From an uncultured Saprospiraceae bacterium (lineage in GTDB: Bacteria; Bacteroidota; Bacteroidia; Chitinophagales; Saprospiraceae), in contig CALDYJ010000064.1 of NCBI GenBank assembly GCA_937941095.1, positions 1 through 64,000 of the forward strand: a DNA stretch of 64,000 bases, given 5' to 3'. Below the pieces are notes generated by a model. The model was not told the origin of the DNA and did no database searches. It was given only the letters and a program-made list of their open reading frames with translations. This document shows, in pieces, positions 17,227 to 28,100 of the stretch; position 1 is the stretch's first letter; the number at the start of each line of letters is the position of its first letter. The translations under genes and the position numbers were made by a program.

Positions 17227-19746
17227 TCATAATTTTTGGACCATGATGGATTTTTCAAAACGAGGTGATTCTATCCTAATTACATACATGCCTTTAGCTA
17301 AAGCATTTGCATTCCATTGCATAGATTGCTTGCCTTTCGGCGAATAAGCGTTATGTATTGAAGCCACTAGTTTACCTTGTGTGTCATGTAAGCTTATCCT
17401 TACTTTTTCTTGTTTATCCATTGTCCATTCAATATTTAGCGATTGAGTAAATGGATTTGGATAGGTCTTAGCAATTATGTCATTTGAAATTTCTTGTGTA
17501 GAAACCATTGGGTCTTCTATTTGTAATTTAAACATACCCCTTCCATAAGTAGCAGCAAGCAGATAGTTTTCAATGGGATGAAAATCTAAATCGATGACTG
17601 GCACGTTAGGCAAATCAGCTCCTAAGATTTCCCAGTCTTGGCCATCATCAAAACTTACGAAAACACCAAAGTCTGTGGCTACATAGATTTGACCATCTTC
17701 ATTTGGGTTGACTAATAAGTCATTGATTGGAACTTCTGGCAAGTTGTTAGCGATTGGGATCCAATTGGCTCCGAAGTCTGTACTTTTAAATAAATGTGAA
17801 ATGTACTCATGATATCGATAACCAGATATACTTAAGTAGACAACTGACTCTTCGAACGGGCTTGCGTGTACTTTAGTAATCCATCTTTTGGGTAAGCCTT
17901 CTGAAATCTCAGTCCAATTGGATCCTCCATCCTCTGTGACCCATACATAGCCATCATCAGTTCCTGCATAAATAATGGAGCTGTTTAAAGGGCTAACATC
18001 AATCGTGGTGATCGTACCGTAAGTTAGATTTGTACCAGTCTCTGTGCTTAGACGAGGGCTTATAGCTTCCCAAAAATCCCCTTGTTGAGTAGATTTGTAT
18101 AACCTTTCTGCACCGGCAAAAATAGTATTAGGATCATTTGGATCGAGTACAAATGGGGTATTCCAATTTTTATCTTCATTAGGAGCTAAACCTAATGCTA
18201 CATAGTTTCCACCATCGTTTCTTGTTCTAAATAAATTTCCTCTTTGATATTCTAAGTAGTGTATATTGCTATTAGTTGGGTCCACCTCTACCACAAAGCC
18301 ATCTCCACCAAATACACGATTCCAATCTGCAGGATCTCCACTTTTGACTCTATTGGTTCCATTGTCTTGAGTACCACCATAGTAATTTGTAGGTGTTAGG
18401 AAATCTACTTCACAGGTGTAAAATTGAGTAATAGGAATGGTGTTTTGGTGTAACCAAAAACCACCTCCGTTAAAAGAAATGTACACACCGCCATCGTTTC
18501 CTGCCACAACAAATTGAGGGTTTAGTGGATGTGGACAAATAGCATGCTGATCAGCATGAACATTTGAGGAAATAAAAAACCAAGATTGACCACCATTGGT
18601 TGATTTGAACATGTCCAAGCTGGTGATGTAAAGCACATCAGGATTTGTGGGATCTACGATGATTTTACCAAACCAATACATAAAAGGAGGCGTGTCTATA
18701 CCACTCGTGCTAACTTGAGTCCAGGATTCTCCTCGATCAATAGTTTTAAAAATCCCTTCAAGCTCAAGAGATTCACTTCCTACTACAGCATACAATATGT
18801 CTGGATTTGATTTTGATATAGTTAGACCAATCCGACTTAATTCTATATTTGCTGGAATGCCTAGGTCCAACTTGTCCCAACTTGAGCCACCATCCTTACT
18901 TAAAAACACACCAGAACTCAATCCTGCATAATCTCTACCTGAAGGACGCCTTACTCTTTCCCACATTGCTGCAAACACTAAGTTTGGATCTTCAGGATGA
19001 ACAATAACATCTATTCCACCAGTAGAGTCTGATAGGAATAGTACTTGTTCCCAATCCGCACCTCCGTTTTCTGTGCGATAAATTCCTCGGTCGCTTGTAT
19101 TGCCAAAAATATCTCCCATAGCAGCTACAAAAACCCTTTCGGAATTGTTAGGATCAATTTCTACTTTTCCTATGCTTCCTACATCTTCTAGCCCTAAATG
19201 GGTCCATGTAGCACCAGCATCGTTAGTTTTATAAATACCAAAACCATCATAAGTTAAAGAACCTCCACCTCCATTAGCTTCCCCTGTACCTACATAAAGA
19301 ATGTTAGGATCATCATCCGCTATGTCAAGATCACCTACAGCTAGACTTGCAGCATCATCAAAAATGGGTGTCCAAGAAGCTCCTTGATCTGTTGATTTAA
19401 AAATTCCTCCAGAAGCTGCTCCAGCATATATTGTGTTCATATCTGTATCGTGCATCACGATATCTGTAATCCGGCCGCCAGTATTAGTTGGGCCTAATGA
19501 TTCCCATGGCTCCCTTAGTCTCTGAGCTTGCTTTTTCATGGAGGCCACTTTTCTCAATGCATCCTTTTGAACTTCTTTGTTAACACCTAATGGAAATGCT
19601 CTTTGAGCATAAAGCCAATCACATGGAATTAATTTATCTATTTGCTTTGAAGTATCTTCAATTTCATGCTCCAGAGTTACATTATAGCATGAAAAGAGAA
19701 AGGAGAGCACTAAGGCAAGGCACGAAAAATAAAAATATTTTATCAT
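17227..19746 (-). CDS. BNR-repeat (sortilin/VPS10-like) surface protein with T9SS tail
   Basis: An 839-residue exported protein. At least nine Asp-box/BNR motifs of the form S/T-x-D/N-x-G-x-x-W (for example STDQGASWTPI, TENGGADWEQV, SKDGGSSWDKL, STNGGQSWFFI) run from about 105 to 740, giving one or two large beta propellers like those of sialidase-superfamily and VPS10/sortilin proteins. No sialidase arginine triad is apparent, so a glycosidase activity is not claimed. The last 80 residues, starting at TYPNPF and ending in GMYVIRIESPRFEKSIMVQKL, are a type A type IX secretion sorting domain. The N-terminus also ends in a lipobox-like LFSC with Cys20, which is odd for a T9SS cargo. It stands as a single gene behind clpB. 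Confidence 0.85.
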   Translation of the reverse strand: MIKYFYFSCLALVLSFLFSCYNVTLEHEIEDTSKQIDKLIPCDWLYAQRAFPLGVNKEVQKDALRKVASMKKQAQRLREPWESLGPTNTGGRITDIVMHDTDMNTIYAGAASGGIFKSTDQGASWTPIFDDAASLAVGDLDIADDDPNILYVGTGEANGGGGSLTYDGFGIYKTNDAGATWTHLGLEDVGSIGKVEIDPNNSERVFVAAMGDIFGNTSDRGIYRTENGGADWEQVLFLSDSTGGIDVIVHPEDPNLVFAAMWERVRRPSGRDYAGLSSGVFLSKDGGSSWDKLDLGIPANIELSRIGLTISKSNPDILYAVVGSESLELEGIFKTIDRGESWTQVSTSGIDTPPFMYWFGKIIVDPTNPDVLYITSLDMFKSTNGGQSWFFISSNVHADQHAICPHPLNPQFVVAGNDGGVYISFNGGGFWLHQNTIPITQFYTCEVDFLTPTNYYGGTQDNGTNRVKSGDPADWNRVFGGDGFVVEVDPTNSNIHYLEYQRGNLFRTRNDGGNYVALGLAPNEDKNWNTPFVLDPNDPNTIFAGAERLYKSTQQGDFWEAISPRLSTETGTNLTYGTITTIDVSPLNSSIIYAGTDDGYVWVTEDGGSNWTEISEGLPKRWITKVHASPFEESVVYLSISGYRYHEYISHLFKSTDFGANWIPIANNLPEVPINDLLVNPNEDGQIYVATDFGVFVSFDDGQDWEILGADLPNVPVIDLDFHPIENYLLAATYGRGMFKLQIEDPMVSTQEISNDIIAKTYPNPFTQSLNIEWTMDKQEKVRISLHDTQGKLVASIHNAYSPKGKQSMQWNANALAKGMYVIRIESPRFEKSIMVQKL

Positions 19747-19850
19747 AAGGATGATTGTTGTCTTTTGCTAAGTTATCTAATGTAAGGGCTATTGTAAGAT
19801 AAGAAGCTTTAAATAAATTGTCGCTTAGTATTCTAATTAATGTTTAGGTA

Positions 19851-20252
19851 CTAAGCTACACTCAAGAGTGTTTTTAGTTCTGCGATGACTTCTCTCCTAT
19901 CCATTGAGAAAATATCCATTTCTTCATCGACGTAATCCAAGAGGGTGAGTGCTTTTCGCAAACTTGGAATTGCTAGAGCTTGCAAGTCCATTTCCATCAA
20001 GGTTTTTCCTTTTTGATGGAATAGATTGCCCATCAGTTCTATTTCTGTCAATTGGAGACCTTTTTCATTTGAAAGGTAGTTGATCAGATCATCCCCATCT
20101 AAGACATCTAACTTTTGGCTGTCTCCGTCAAGCATGGTATCAAATACTTCTTTGATGTATTCTAACCTTTCAGTAGTGTCAAAACCTAACAATTCAGCGA
20201 TCATTTTAGCGATCTGAGTCGCCATTCTTTCTATATAATCTCTTTTAAACAT
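19851..20252 (-). CDS. DUF6483-like helical protein
   Basis: A 133-residue, acidic, all-helical cytoplasmic protein (MFKRDYIERMATQIAKMIAELLG at the start, SLRKALTLLDYVDE near residue 100). The first segment and length resemble the DUF6483 family found in Bacteroidota and Firmicutes, whose function is unknown; the assignment rests on my recognition of that pattern alone. The second half has the spacing of a TPR-like helical pair. It has no signal peptide or membrane segment. It is transcribed away from aspS across a 434-bp region. Confidence 0.6.
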   Translation of the reverse strand: MFKRDYIERMATQIAKMIAELLGFDTTERLEYIKEVFDTMLDGDSQKLDVLDGDDLINYLSNEKGLQLTEIELMGNLFHQKGKTLMEMDLQALAIPSLRKALTLLDYVDEEMDIFSMDRREVIAELKTLLSVA

Positions 20253-20464
20253 CAGTGCCTTCTGTCATTAATGAATCAAAAAGATAAGATAAAATGAATC
20301 AATCCATCAAAAAATACAAAGTGACTTTTCTTTATTTTCAAAATCATGTAATTGATACAAGTGAATTTATAAGATTGTAGTTAAAGTTGGTATCACCCAA
20401 TGAGCCTTATTGATTTTAAAGTCAACTTTGTTTTGATGAATTAGAATTAGGTTGTAATAGGTCT

Positions 20465-20510
20465 AGGTTTACTAAACCTCCAAGGTTTAGTAAACCTATG
20501 GCTTTTTTTT
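20465..20510 (+). repeat. Tandem palindromes with T-run, REP-like or sRNA terminator
   Basis: AGGTTTACTAAACCT (20465-20479) and AGGTTTAGTAAACCT (20483-20497) are each 7-1-7 palindromes, separated by CCA, and also pair with each other as a long hairpin. ATGGC and eight Ts (20503-20510) follow. On the plus strand it looks like an intrinsic terminator, yet no gene precedes it. It resembles extragenic AAACCTCCAAGGTTT hairpins I associate with Bacteroidota genomes. Confidence 0.6.
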
Positions 20511-20624
20511 CTGAAATCTTTAAGCAAATTCATATTCGGTAGCTGTAAATTTAAATTTGGTAATGTTAATGGTCTTTGTTCTTTCTTTTAGAACTAATTC
20601 GAAGCCAAATACGTAGTAAATAAA

Positions 20625-20667
20625 TGGTCTAAGAGACCAATTGCTTTGGCGTAAAAACCTATTTTTG
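20625..20667 (+). promoter_or_regulatory. aspS promoter region with TGGTCT-N3-AGACCA palindrome
   Basis: TATTTTTG at 20660-20667 matches the Bacteroidota -7 box and would give a leader of about 12 nt before the aspS ATG. The palindrome TGGTCTAAGAGACCA (20625-20639) ends exactly 20 bases upstream of it, where the -33 TTG would be expected but is absent. The same arrangement occurs before the NTF2-like gene. Confidence 0.45.
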
Positions 20668-20686
20668 CGTCTCTAAATTAAAAACA

Positions 20687-22468
20687 ATGTATAAAACACA
20701 TAATAACGGTGAATTGAGAATGGCTCATGTAGGCCAAGAAGTAACCTTGAGCGGATGGGTACAAACTATAAGAGATAAGGGATTCATGATGTGGATAGAC
20801 CTTAGAGATAGATTTGGCATCACTCAATTGATGTTTAACGAGGAAGTCAGTGATCCAGCTTTAATGGAAACGGCAAGACAATGTGGTAGAGAGTTTGTCA
20901 TCAAAGCTACAGGCAAGGTGATTGAAAGATCCTCTAAGTCAGATAAGATCGCTACAGGAGATGTAGAAATTCAAGTAACAAGTTTTGAAATTTTGAATGC
21001 TTCGAAAGTTCCTCCATTTACCATTGAAGATGAATCAGATGGGGGAGATGAAATAAGAATGAAATATAGGTATCTGGACATGAGAAGAAATCCAGTAAGA
21101 GAAAAAATCATTTTTAGATCCAACATGGCTCTTGAGATCAGGAAACATCTTATCGGTCAAAATTTTGTAGAAGTAGAGACACCTTGTTTGATTAAAAGTA
21201 CTCCTGAAGGAGCAAGAGATTTTGTAGTACCTAGTAGAATGAATCCAGGTCAGTTTTATGCATTACCTCAATCACCACAGACCTTTAAACAGATCTTAAT
21301 GGTTGCTGGAATGGAAAAATACTTTCAAATCGTAAAATGCTTTAGAGATGAAGACCTTCGGGCAGATAGGCAACCAGAATTTACACAGATAGATTGTGAA
21401 ATGGCTTTTGTCACCCAAGATGACATCCTAAATACTTTTGAAAGTCTAACAAAGCATTTATTCAAATCGATATTAGATATTGATTTGCCTGATTTTCCAA
21501 GGATGTTTTATGATGATGCAATGAAACTTTATGGTTCTGACAAACCTGATACGAGGTTCGGGATGGAATTTGTTGAGTTGACAGATGTTGCAAAGGACAA
21601 AGGTTTTGTTGTTTTTGATAATGCTGAATTGATTGTAGGGATATGTGCTGAAGGGCAGGTGGAAAAGTATTCTAATAAGGATATTAAAAAATTGACAGAG
21701 TGGATGCAAAGACCACAGATTGGTGCAAAAGGTTTGATATATGTGAAGTGCAATGCAGACGGAAGTTTTAAATCTTCTGTGGATAAGTTTTTTGATGCAG
21801 ATGCATTGAAAAATTGGGCAGAAAAATTTGGCGCTAAGCCAGGGGATATCATGTTCATATTAGCTGGTGAAGAAGAAAAGACGCGAAAGCAATTGAACGA
21901 ATTGAGGCTAGAGATGGGCGAGCGGATGGGACTAAGAGACCCAAAAGTATTTAAACCAATGTGGGTGGTAGATTTCCCATTGCTTGAATGGGATGAAGAG
22001 ACAAATCGATTCCATGCCATGCATCATCCTTTTACTTCTCCGAAGAAGGAGCAAATGGAGAGTATGTTAAATGGAGATCATGAAACAATGAAAGGGCTCA
22101 GAGCTGATGCTTATGACCTAGTAATAAATGGTGTAGAAATAGGTGGAGGTTCGATAAGAATTCATGACAGGGCACTTCAAGAAAAGAATTTTAAATTATT
22201 AGGATTCACTCCAGAAGAAGCTGAAGAACAATTTGGCTTTTTAATGGGAGCCTTTGAATATGGAGCACCACCACATGGTGGAATAGCTTTTGGTTTTGAT
22301 AGATTGTGTGCGGTTATGAATGGTGTGACTTCTATCAGAGACTTTATTGCTTTTCCAAAGAACAATCAAGGTAGAGACACCATGATTGATGCACCTTCTG
22401 CCATCCATGATGAACAGTATGAAGAATTGTATTTGAAGTCAACAGCAAGTGAAGAAGTTGTTTCTTAA
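20687..22468 (+). CDS. aspS: Aspartyl-tRNA synthetase
   Basis: A 593-residue class II synthetase that charges tRNA-Asp. The N-terminal OB-fold anticodon-binding domain ([21 protein letters not shown]) is followed by motif 2 ([18 protein letters not shown]) and motif 3 ([13 protein letters not shown]). The insertion between motifs 2 and 3 (the GAD domain) is present, as in bacterial-type AspRS. Length is standard. It is monocistronic: the next gene is convergent and its stop lies only 3 bp away. Bacterial-type AspRS is usually discriminating when GatCAB is absent; that cannot be judged here. Confidence 0.97.
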   Translation: MYKTHNNGELRMAHVGQEVTLSGWVQTIRDKGFMMWIDLRDRFGITQLMFNEEVSDPALMETARQCGREFVIKATGKVIERSSKSDKIATGDVEIQVTSFEILNASKVPPFTIEDESDGGDEIRMKYRYLDMRRNPVREKIIFRSNMALEIRKHLIGQNFVEVETPCLIKSTPEGARDFVVPSRMNPGQFYALPQSPQTFKQILMVAGMEKYFQIVKCFRDEDLRADRQPEFTQIDCEMAFVTQDDILNTFESLTKHLFKSILDIDLPDFPRMFYDDAMKLYGSDKPDTRFGMEFVELTDVAKDKGFVVFDNAELIVGICAEGQVEKYSNKDIKKLTEWMQRPQIGAKGLIYVKCNADGSFKSSVDKFFDADALKNWAEKFGAKPGDIMFILAGEEEKTRKQLNELRLEMGERMGLRDPKVFKPMWVVDFPLLEWDEETNRFHAMHHPFTSPKKEQMESMLNGDHETMKGLRADAYDLVINGVEIGGGSIRIHDRALQEKNFKLLGFTPEEAEEQFGFLMGAFEYGAPPHGGIAFGFDRLCAVMNGVTSIRDFIAFPKNNQGRDTMIDAPSAIHDEQYEELYLKSTASEEVVS

Positions 22469-22471
22469 AAC

Positions 22472-24937
22472 TTAACCTTTTACAAAATCTTGATAATCCA
22501 AAAAGTAGATCAGCTTTATACTTAAGCTATTATTAATGGGCGAATCTCCTAATGAATTTAATGCAGCAGAGTAGTTTTGCTGTACGGTGTCAAAGGTGTC
22601 GTTATAAGAAATAATGTTGTTTTTCCAGATGATGAATATATCTGATCCTGGAGCAAAACGCCATCTATAAATCGCATCTATATTAAATGCATTGAAGCTA
22701 TTATCTGCATTTTCAGAATAATCCAAGTAAGCTAAACTTCCATCTTTTTGCAAAGTATAAAAATTGCTATACTTTGCTCTAGACCAATAATGTCTCGCCA
22801 CAAATGAAAAGGACATTTTGTTGTTAAAAATGTAAGTTGTATTTAATCTATTGGTCACGGAAGGAACATCTCTTTTTCCATAGACAACTTCATCATCATC
22901 CAGGGTGTCCACGTAACCAAAAAATCCATCAAGGACTTGATAGCTTGTACTCAATCTAAGTGTCCATTTGTTATTGAATCGATACCTTGGACGAATGCTT
23001 ATTTGTCTATATTTTGATCCATTTTCTGAAGCTAACCAAGCACCAATATTAAAATCAACCGCCAATTTTTTGCGATAATCAGTGGACACATTAAAACCCG
23101 CATTCAAGAATTTTGGAGTCTCAAAGAAGAGAGAAAAGTCTTCCGTTCTAGGGTCGAAATAGTCTTTTCCATTAAAAGGTTCGAAATAGGTCCAGACGCT
23201 AAAATTTATAAAGCTTTTTGTTCTAGCCCATGCCCAAAGGTTAACTCCAAAATCATTGAATTCATTTGGATCATAGAGTCTATTGTATCCGACAAACATT
23301 CCTGTTCCACCTTGTATGAATCTTCCTTTCCAAAAGGGTTTATAATGATTGAAATTTGCTTCTACGTCAATAGATCTTTCATTTGCAGATCTTAAAAATC
23401 CAAGGTCGTTTTTATCATAATTTTTAGATTCTTCTCCATAGTCTACAGCTATAATAAATTTTCCTCTTTTCTTGATGACTCCTATTTCATAAGCATGGCC
23501 AAAAGTGTTTTCTTCACTAAAATATTTTTGTGAAACTGCTCCTTCACCATACAAACCATAGTTTAAATCTTTTGTATTGATTTCAAATTCTGTACCCGTG
23601 ACATTGGCATCGTAAAAAATGCCGTTTCTCCAAACACTAGTGTTGATAAGAGAAACATAAGAATTGTTTTTTAAATTCTGATCTAAAACGAATACATTAT
23701 AATTGGTAAGAGGATCTGTAAGGTAGGTCCTTGCAGTGCCTTCTGAATTTTCAATGGTTGCGAAAGTCTCAGCAGATACAGCATTAAAAAATCCTACTCC
23801 GAGTCCTTTGGTGGTCCGACCTGATATTTTAGTCGCATTATAAAGTTGACTCATTCTTGGGTTTTCAATGATTTCTTCTCCATCTTTTAATTGATCTTCT
23901 ACTTCACCAAAATTTATTGGTGTCCCACCTACTCTTCGAGAATAAAAGAGATCTCCTTTATTAAACAGTTCTGTTCCTTCGGTAAAGAAAGGCCTGTTTT
24001 CATCAAACTCTACTTCAAAAGCAGAAAGGTTAAGTATTTGTTCATCGGAATTAGCTTCTCCAAAATCCGGGATTAAAGTCATATCTAAAGTGAAAGCATC
24101 ATTGATGCCATATTTCACATCCATTCCACCATTAAAAGATCTTCCCCAGATACTATTTGGCGAAGAAGTTTTATCGTATTGATTTTGCATGTAACCAGCG
24201 ATGAATGGTGTGGCAGATAATCTGACAGGTGATTTTACATTTTTAATGCCATTTAAGGTTCCATTTTGTTGCATCAAAGAAAGGATGTTAGGATCGACTT
24301 TATTCCAAAAACCCAATTCTCGAGTTCTTCTGATCGATCTACAAAAGTTAATGTTCCAATTTTGAAGATCTTTTTTTGGAAACCTAAGCGCTGAGAATGG
24401 AATTTTCATTTCTACAGTCCAAGATTGATTATCTATGTTTACTTCACTCTCCCAAACTGCATCCCAATTTGGGTCACCAGTCCCAAACGGATTAGTTCCT
24501 TTGTCATTGGCTGAATATTTACCATCAACTTGTACTCCTGACGCAAGAACCCCAAAACCGAGACCGTTTAGTCCATCTTGATAGGTGTCAATTACGAAAG
24601 CAAACCAATCAGAGTTTTGGACATTATCTCTTTCGGTAAGCTCTTTCAATATACTGTCAGGATGGGTATCAAATAGTTGAGCCCCTATATAAAGCGCTTT
24701 ATCATCGTATAAAACTTTAACTGACGTTTTTTGAGAAAGTGAGCCTTTAAATTCAGGTTCGGTTTTAGTGAAGCCAGAAGCTTCTGAAGCACTTAACCAA
24801 TCTTGTTCATTTAAAAGGCCGTCAATTTTTATGGCTCTTTCAACTTTTTGACAAACCAAGGTCTTTTTCTCCGATTCCTGTGCGAAAAGAAAAGCATTGA
24901 TAAAGCAAAAACTTATTATAGATAGAAGTATTTTCAT
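22472..24937 (-). CDS. DUF5916 outer-membrane protein with CBM9-like N-terminus
   Basis: An 821-residue protein with a signal peptide (IISFCFINAFLFAQ). Residues about 28-215 form a CBM9-like sugar-binding-type beta sandwich (IKIDGLLNEQDWLSASEASG, VKVLYDDKALYIGAQLFD), and the rest matches DUF5916, predicted to form an outer-membrane beta barrel. The family is frequent in marine Bacteroidota; its function is not established. No partner gene is adjacent. The gene meets aspS tail to tail with 3 bp between stops. Confidence 0.88.
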   Translation of the reverse strand: MKILLSIISFCFINAFLFAQESEKKTLVCQKVERAIKIDGLLNEQDWLSASEASGFTKTEPEFKGSLSQKTSVKVLYDDKALYIGAQLFDTHPDSILKELTERDNVQNSDWFAFVIDTYQDGLNGLGFGVLASGVQVDGKYSANDKGTNPFGTGDPNWDAVWESEVNIDNQSWTVEMKIPFSALRFPKKDLQNWNINFCRSIRRTRELGFWNKVDPNILSLMQQNGTLNGIKNVKSPVRLSATPFIAGYMQNQYDKTSSPNSIWGRSFNGGMDVKYGINDAFTLDMTLIPDFGEANSDEQILNLSAFEVEFDENRPFFTEGTELFNKGDLFYSRRVGGTPINFGEVEDQLKDGEEIIENPRMSQLYNATKISGRTTKGLGVGFFNAVSAETFATIENSEGTARTYLTDPLTNYNVFVLDQNLKNNSYVSLINTSVWRNGIFYDANVTGTEFEINTKDLNYGLYGEGAVSQKYFSEENTFGHAYEIGVIKKRGKFIIAVDYGEESKNYDKNDLGFLRSANERSIDVEANFNHYKPFWKGRFIQGGTGMFVGYNRLYDPNEFNDFGVNLWAWARTKSFINFSVWTYFEPFNGKDYFDPRTEDFSLFFETPKFLNAGFNVSTDYRKKLAVDFNIGAWLASENGSKYRQISIRPRYRFNNKWTLRLSTSYQVLDGFFGYVDTLDDDEVVYGKRDVPSVTNRLNTTYIFNNKMSFSFVARHYWSRAKYSNFYTLQKDGSLAYLDYSENADNSFNAFNIDAIYRWRFAPGSDIFIIWKNNIISYNDTFDTVQQNYSAALNSLGDSPINNSLSIKLIYFLDYQDFVKG

Positions 24938-25127
24938 TTATGCGGTCTATATAATAAACAATATTCGTAAATCTAGGAGTGGAAGTCCAATTTATTCGAC
25001 CAAATCACAATTCATTAACAAGTAAATTTGTTATATGATTATTTCCTTTAAAATGGAATATTGGCCATTCATTTTCGTAATTTTCAACCCTAATAGGGTG
25101 AAAAGAAAATTTGTAATTATTCAATAG

Positions 25128-28100
25128 GTGGAAGAACTCATTCCTTTCTTTATAACAGACAAGTTCAAATCTGAAAAGATGCATGGAAGTTTAACCGCTT
25201 ACACCATGTTTATTGACATTGTAGGTTTTACAAGCCTTACCGCCCGATTGCTTGAAAAAGGCAACATTGGGGCAGAAGAACTCTCTTTGATTTTAAATAA
25301 GATATTTGAACCCTTAGTGGATACCGTTTATAATAATGGAGGTTTTATTCCTTATTATGCAGGAGACGCTTTTTTAGCCATATTCGAAGATGAAGATGTC
25401 AATTCAGCTGAACAGTTTATGGATGCAGCATTAAGCATTCAACAATATTTTCAAGAAAATAAAAAAGCGACTGAAAACATAGAAATTAAAATCGGCATTT
25501 CTCATGGTAATTTAGATTGGGGAATTGTTGGTAATGGTTTTTACTCTTATTTTTTTAATGGATTTCCTATTACAAAATGTGCTTATGCTCAGAGTTTAGC
25601 TAAGGGTGGGGAGATTGTGATGGATGAAAAGTTGTTTGTAAAATTTCCATTTGTAGACATAGAAGAAATTGGTAAAACAGGTTTTGTAAAAATAAATTCC
25701 ACCAAAAAAATTCTTCAATCTGTTCCTAAAGAAGGTATTGAGATAAGTGATAGAAGCAAGCTAAAAAAGTTTTTACCAGAACAAATCTTAGTACCCAATT
25801 TGATTGGAGAGTTCAGGACTGTAGTTTCTGTATTTATTTCGTTTACTGGCTTGCGAAGCTATGATGAACTAAATGCTTTTGCCACAAAGGCTTTAACTTT
25901 ATCTAAAAATTTTGCTGCCTATTTTAAAGAAATTGATTTTAGTGATAAGGGTGGAGTAATAGTTGTCCTTTTTGGTGCGCCTGTTTCATTCGAACACATC
26001 ATAGATCGAGCCTTAGAGTTTATTAACTCTTTAAAAGAAGAATTGAGAGGTACGCCAATAGGAGAAAAGGTAAATTACAAAGCAGGCATGAGCAGTGGCA
26101 AATCCTTTACTGGAATGATAGGAGGTAGAAGAAAAAAGCAATACGCTGCATTAGGGAATAAAGTTAACATTGCTGCTAGATTAATGAGTAAAGCCAATTG
26201 GGGAGAAGTCTTAGTCGATGAAGTTATCAGTAGAAGTAAAGCCTTCAGCTTTACTAAAAAAGGCGAGATTCGGTATAAAGGGCTTGACTATAAAATTCCA
26301 ACGTACATTCTTGAACAAAGAAACGAAGAAATAAACCTTTTCGAAGGAAAGTTTATAGGAAGAAGTGCAGAAGTTGAAAAGCTAAATAAGTTTATTGTTA
26401 ATTCATTAAAAGAAAGTGAATCAGGAGGAGTAGTCAATGTATTTGGTGAAGCAGGAGTAGGTAAAAGCAGATTGTTGCATGAAGTGTTTCTAAAGCAAAA
26501 GAAAAACGCCAACACTCAGTGGATTATCTGCCAAGCGGATCAAATACTAAGAAAAGCATTTAATCCGCTTATATACTTTTTAAGAATTAAACTAAAACAA
26601 AATAATAGCAATTCTAAAAAGGAAAATTTAAGATTACTCAATGAAGAATTAGACAAAATTATTGAGAGTGCTGAAGAAAATGTTGCAAAAGAATTGACAA
26701 GAACAAAGTCGGTTATAGCAGGCTTGCTTGGAATAAAAATAAAAAACAGCTTGTGGCAGGAATTAGATGCTCGAGGAAGGTTTAATAATTCGATCAGTTC
26801 GATTAGTAATCTTTTTATCGCTTTGTCGCATCAAAAGCCTTTGATCATAGAAGTAGAAGACGGGCATTGGTTTGATGAAAGTACGATTGCTTTTTTGAGA
26901 AAGTTTATTCTCCAAATGAGAAAACATCCTATGGTAATGGTACTCACTTCAAGGTATCTGGATAATGGTTCTAAACCAAAGTACCTGACAGCTGAGCTGA
27001 TTCAAGATGCAGATCTTTATTATGAAGAAATAGACCTCAATCTTTTAGATAAGTCCAATTTAAAAGAATATGCGGAGCATAAATTAGAAGGTAGCCTTAG
27101 TCAAACTTTTTTAAACCTTTTATACAGAACTACTAACGGTAATCCATTTTACCTAGAACAAATATTAGAATACTTTACTGAAAGTGAAATCCTAAAGAAG
27201 GAAAATAATGTTTGGACGATTAAAGACGAGAGCATTAAGTTAAGTGATTCAATGAATGCCATCCTGATGGCTAGAGTAGATCGATTATCTGAGCTTGTAA
27301 AAGAAACTGTAAAAACAGCTGCAGTTATAGGGAGAGAGTTTGAAGTGCCAATATTACATGAGGTAATGAAATCTAACCAATCTTTTGATTCTCCTACAAC
27401 AGATTCAAAAAATCATTTGGATGAACAAATTAAATCTGCTGAGAAGTTTCAGATTTGGAAAGCTGTTAATGAATTGAAATATATTTTTAGACATTCATTG
27501 CTGCGAGAGACTGTTTATGAAATGCAGCTTAGTAGTAGATTGAAGGAGTTGCATGGTTATATAGGAACGGCGATAGAGGTTTTATATAAAAATGAAATAG
27601 AAAGTAAATACGAAGAACTCTCTTTTCATTTTGACCATGCCGGAGATTCTAAAAAAGCTTTATCGTATTCTAGAAAAGCCGCAGATGTAGCTAGAAATAA
27701 TTATCAAAATAAAAAAGCACTAAGTTTATATGAAAAGGCTCTGGTATATTTAGATAAAGATAAAAAGCCCAACGTTTACATTAAAGTACTTTTGCGACAA
27801 GCAGAGATTTTGGAGCTCATTGGTGAATGGGAACAAAGTATAGCTACTCTAAAGATAGCGGTATCTTTTTTAGAAAAAAAGGAAGACTCCTTAATGCTAG
27901 GAAGAACTTTAAATCAATTAGGCAAGATTTACAACTTAAAAGGAGATTACGGAAGTTCAATAAAAGAACTGATGAGGGCAATGAATATTTTTTCTGATTT
28001 AGATGATGATCTTGGACTTTTTAAATCTTATGGTAACCTTGGAGACTTATACTTTAGACAAGCAGACTATGGTCAAGCAAAAGAATACTTTTTAAAAAGT

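Larger units (their letters stand above)
20253..20686. other. 434-bp divergent intergenic region
   Basis: No coding frame with plausible composition is visible. The region holds a tandem pair of 15-nt palindromes followed by a T-run (20465-20510), a separate 6-3-6 palindrome (20625-20639) and a -7 box for aspS (20660-20667). The stretch 20253-20460 is plain AT-rich sequence. Confidence 0.6.

Noticed and set aside
17227-19746. Sialidase or other glycosidase
   Set aside because: Asp-box motifs are present, but I could not find the catalytic arginine triad and Tyr/Glu pair, so only the propeller fold is claimed.
21529-22020. 163-residue minus-strand frame inside aspS
   Set aside because: Shadow of the conserved aspS sequence; Ser/Pro-rich composition typical of antisense frames.
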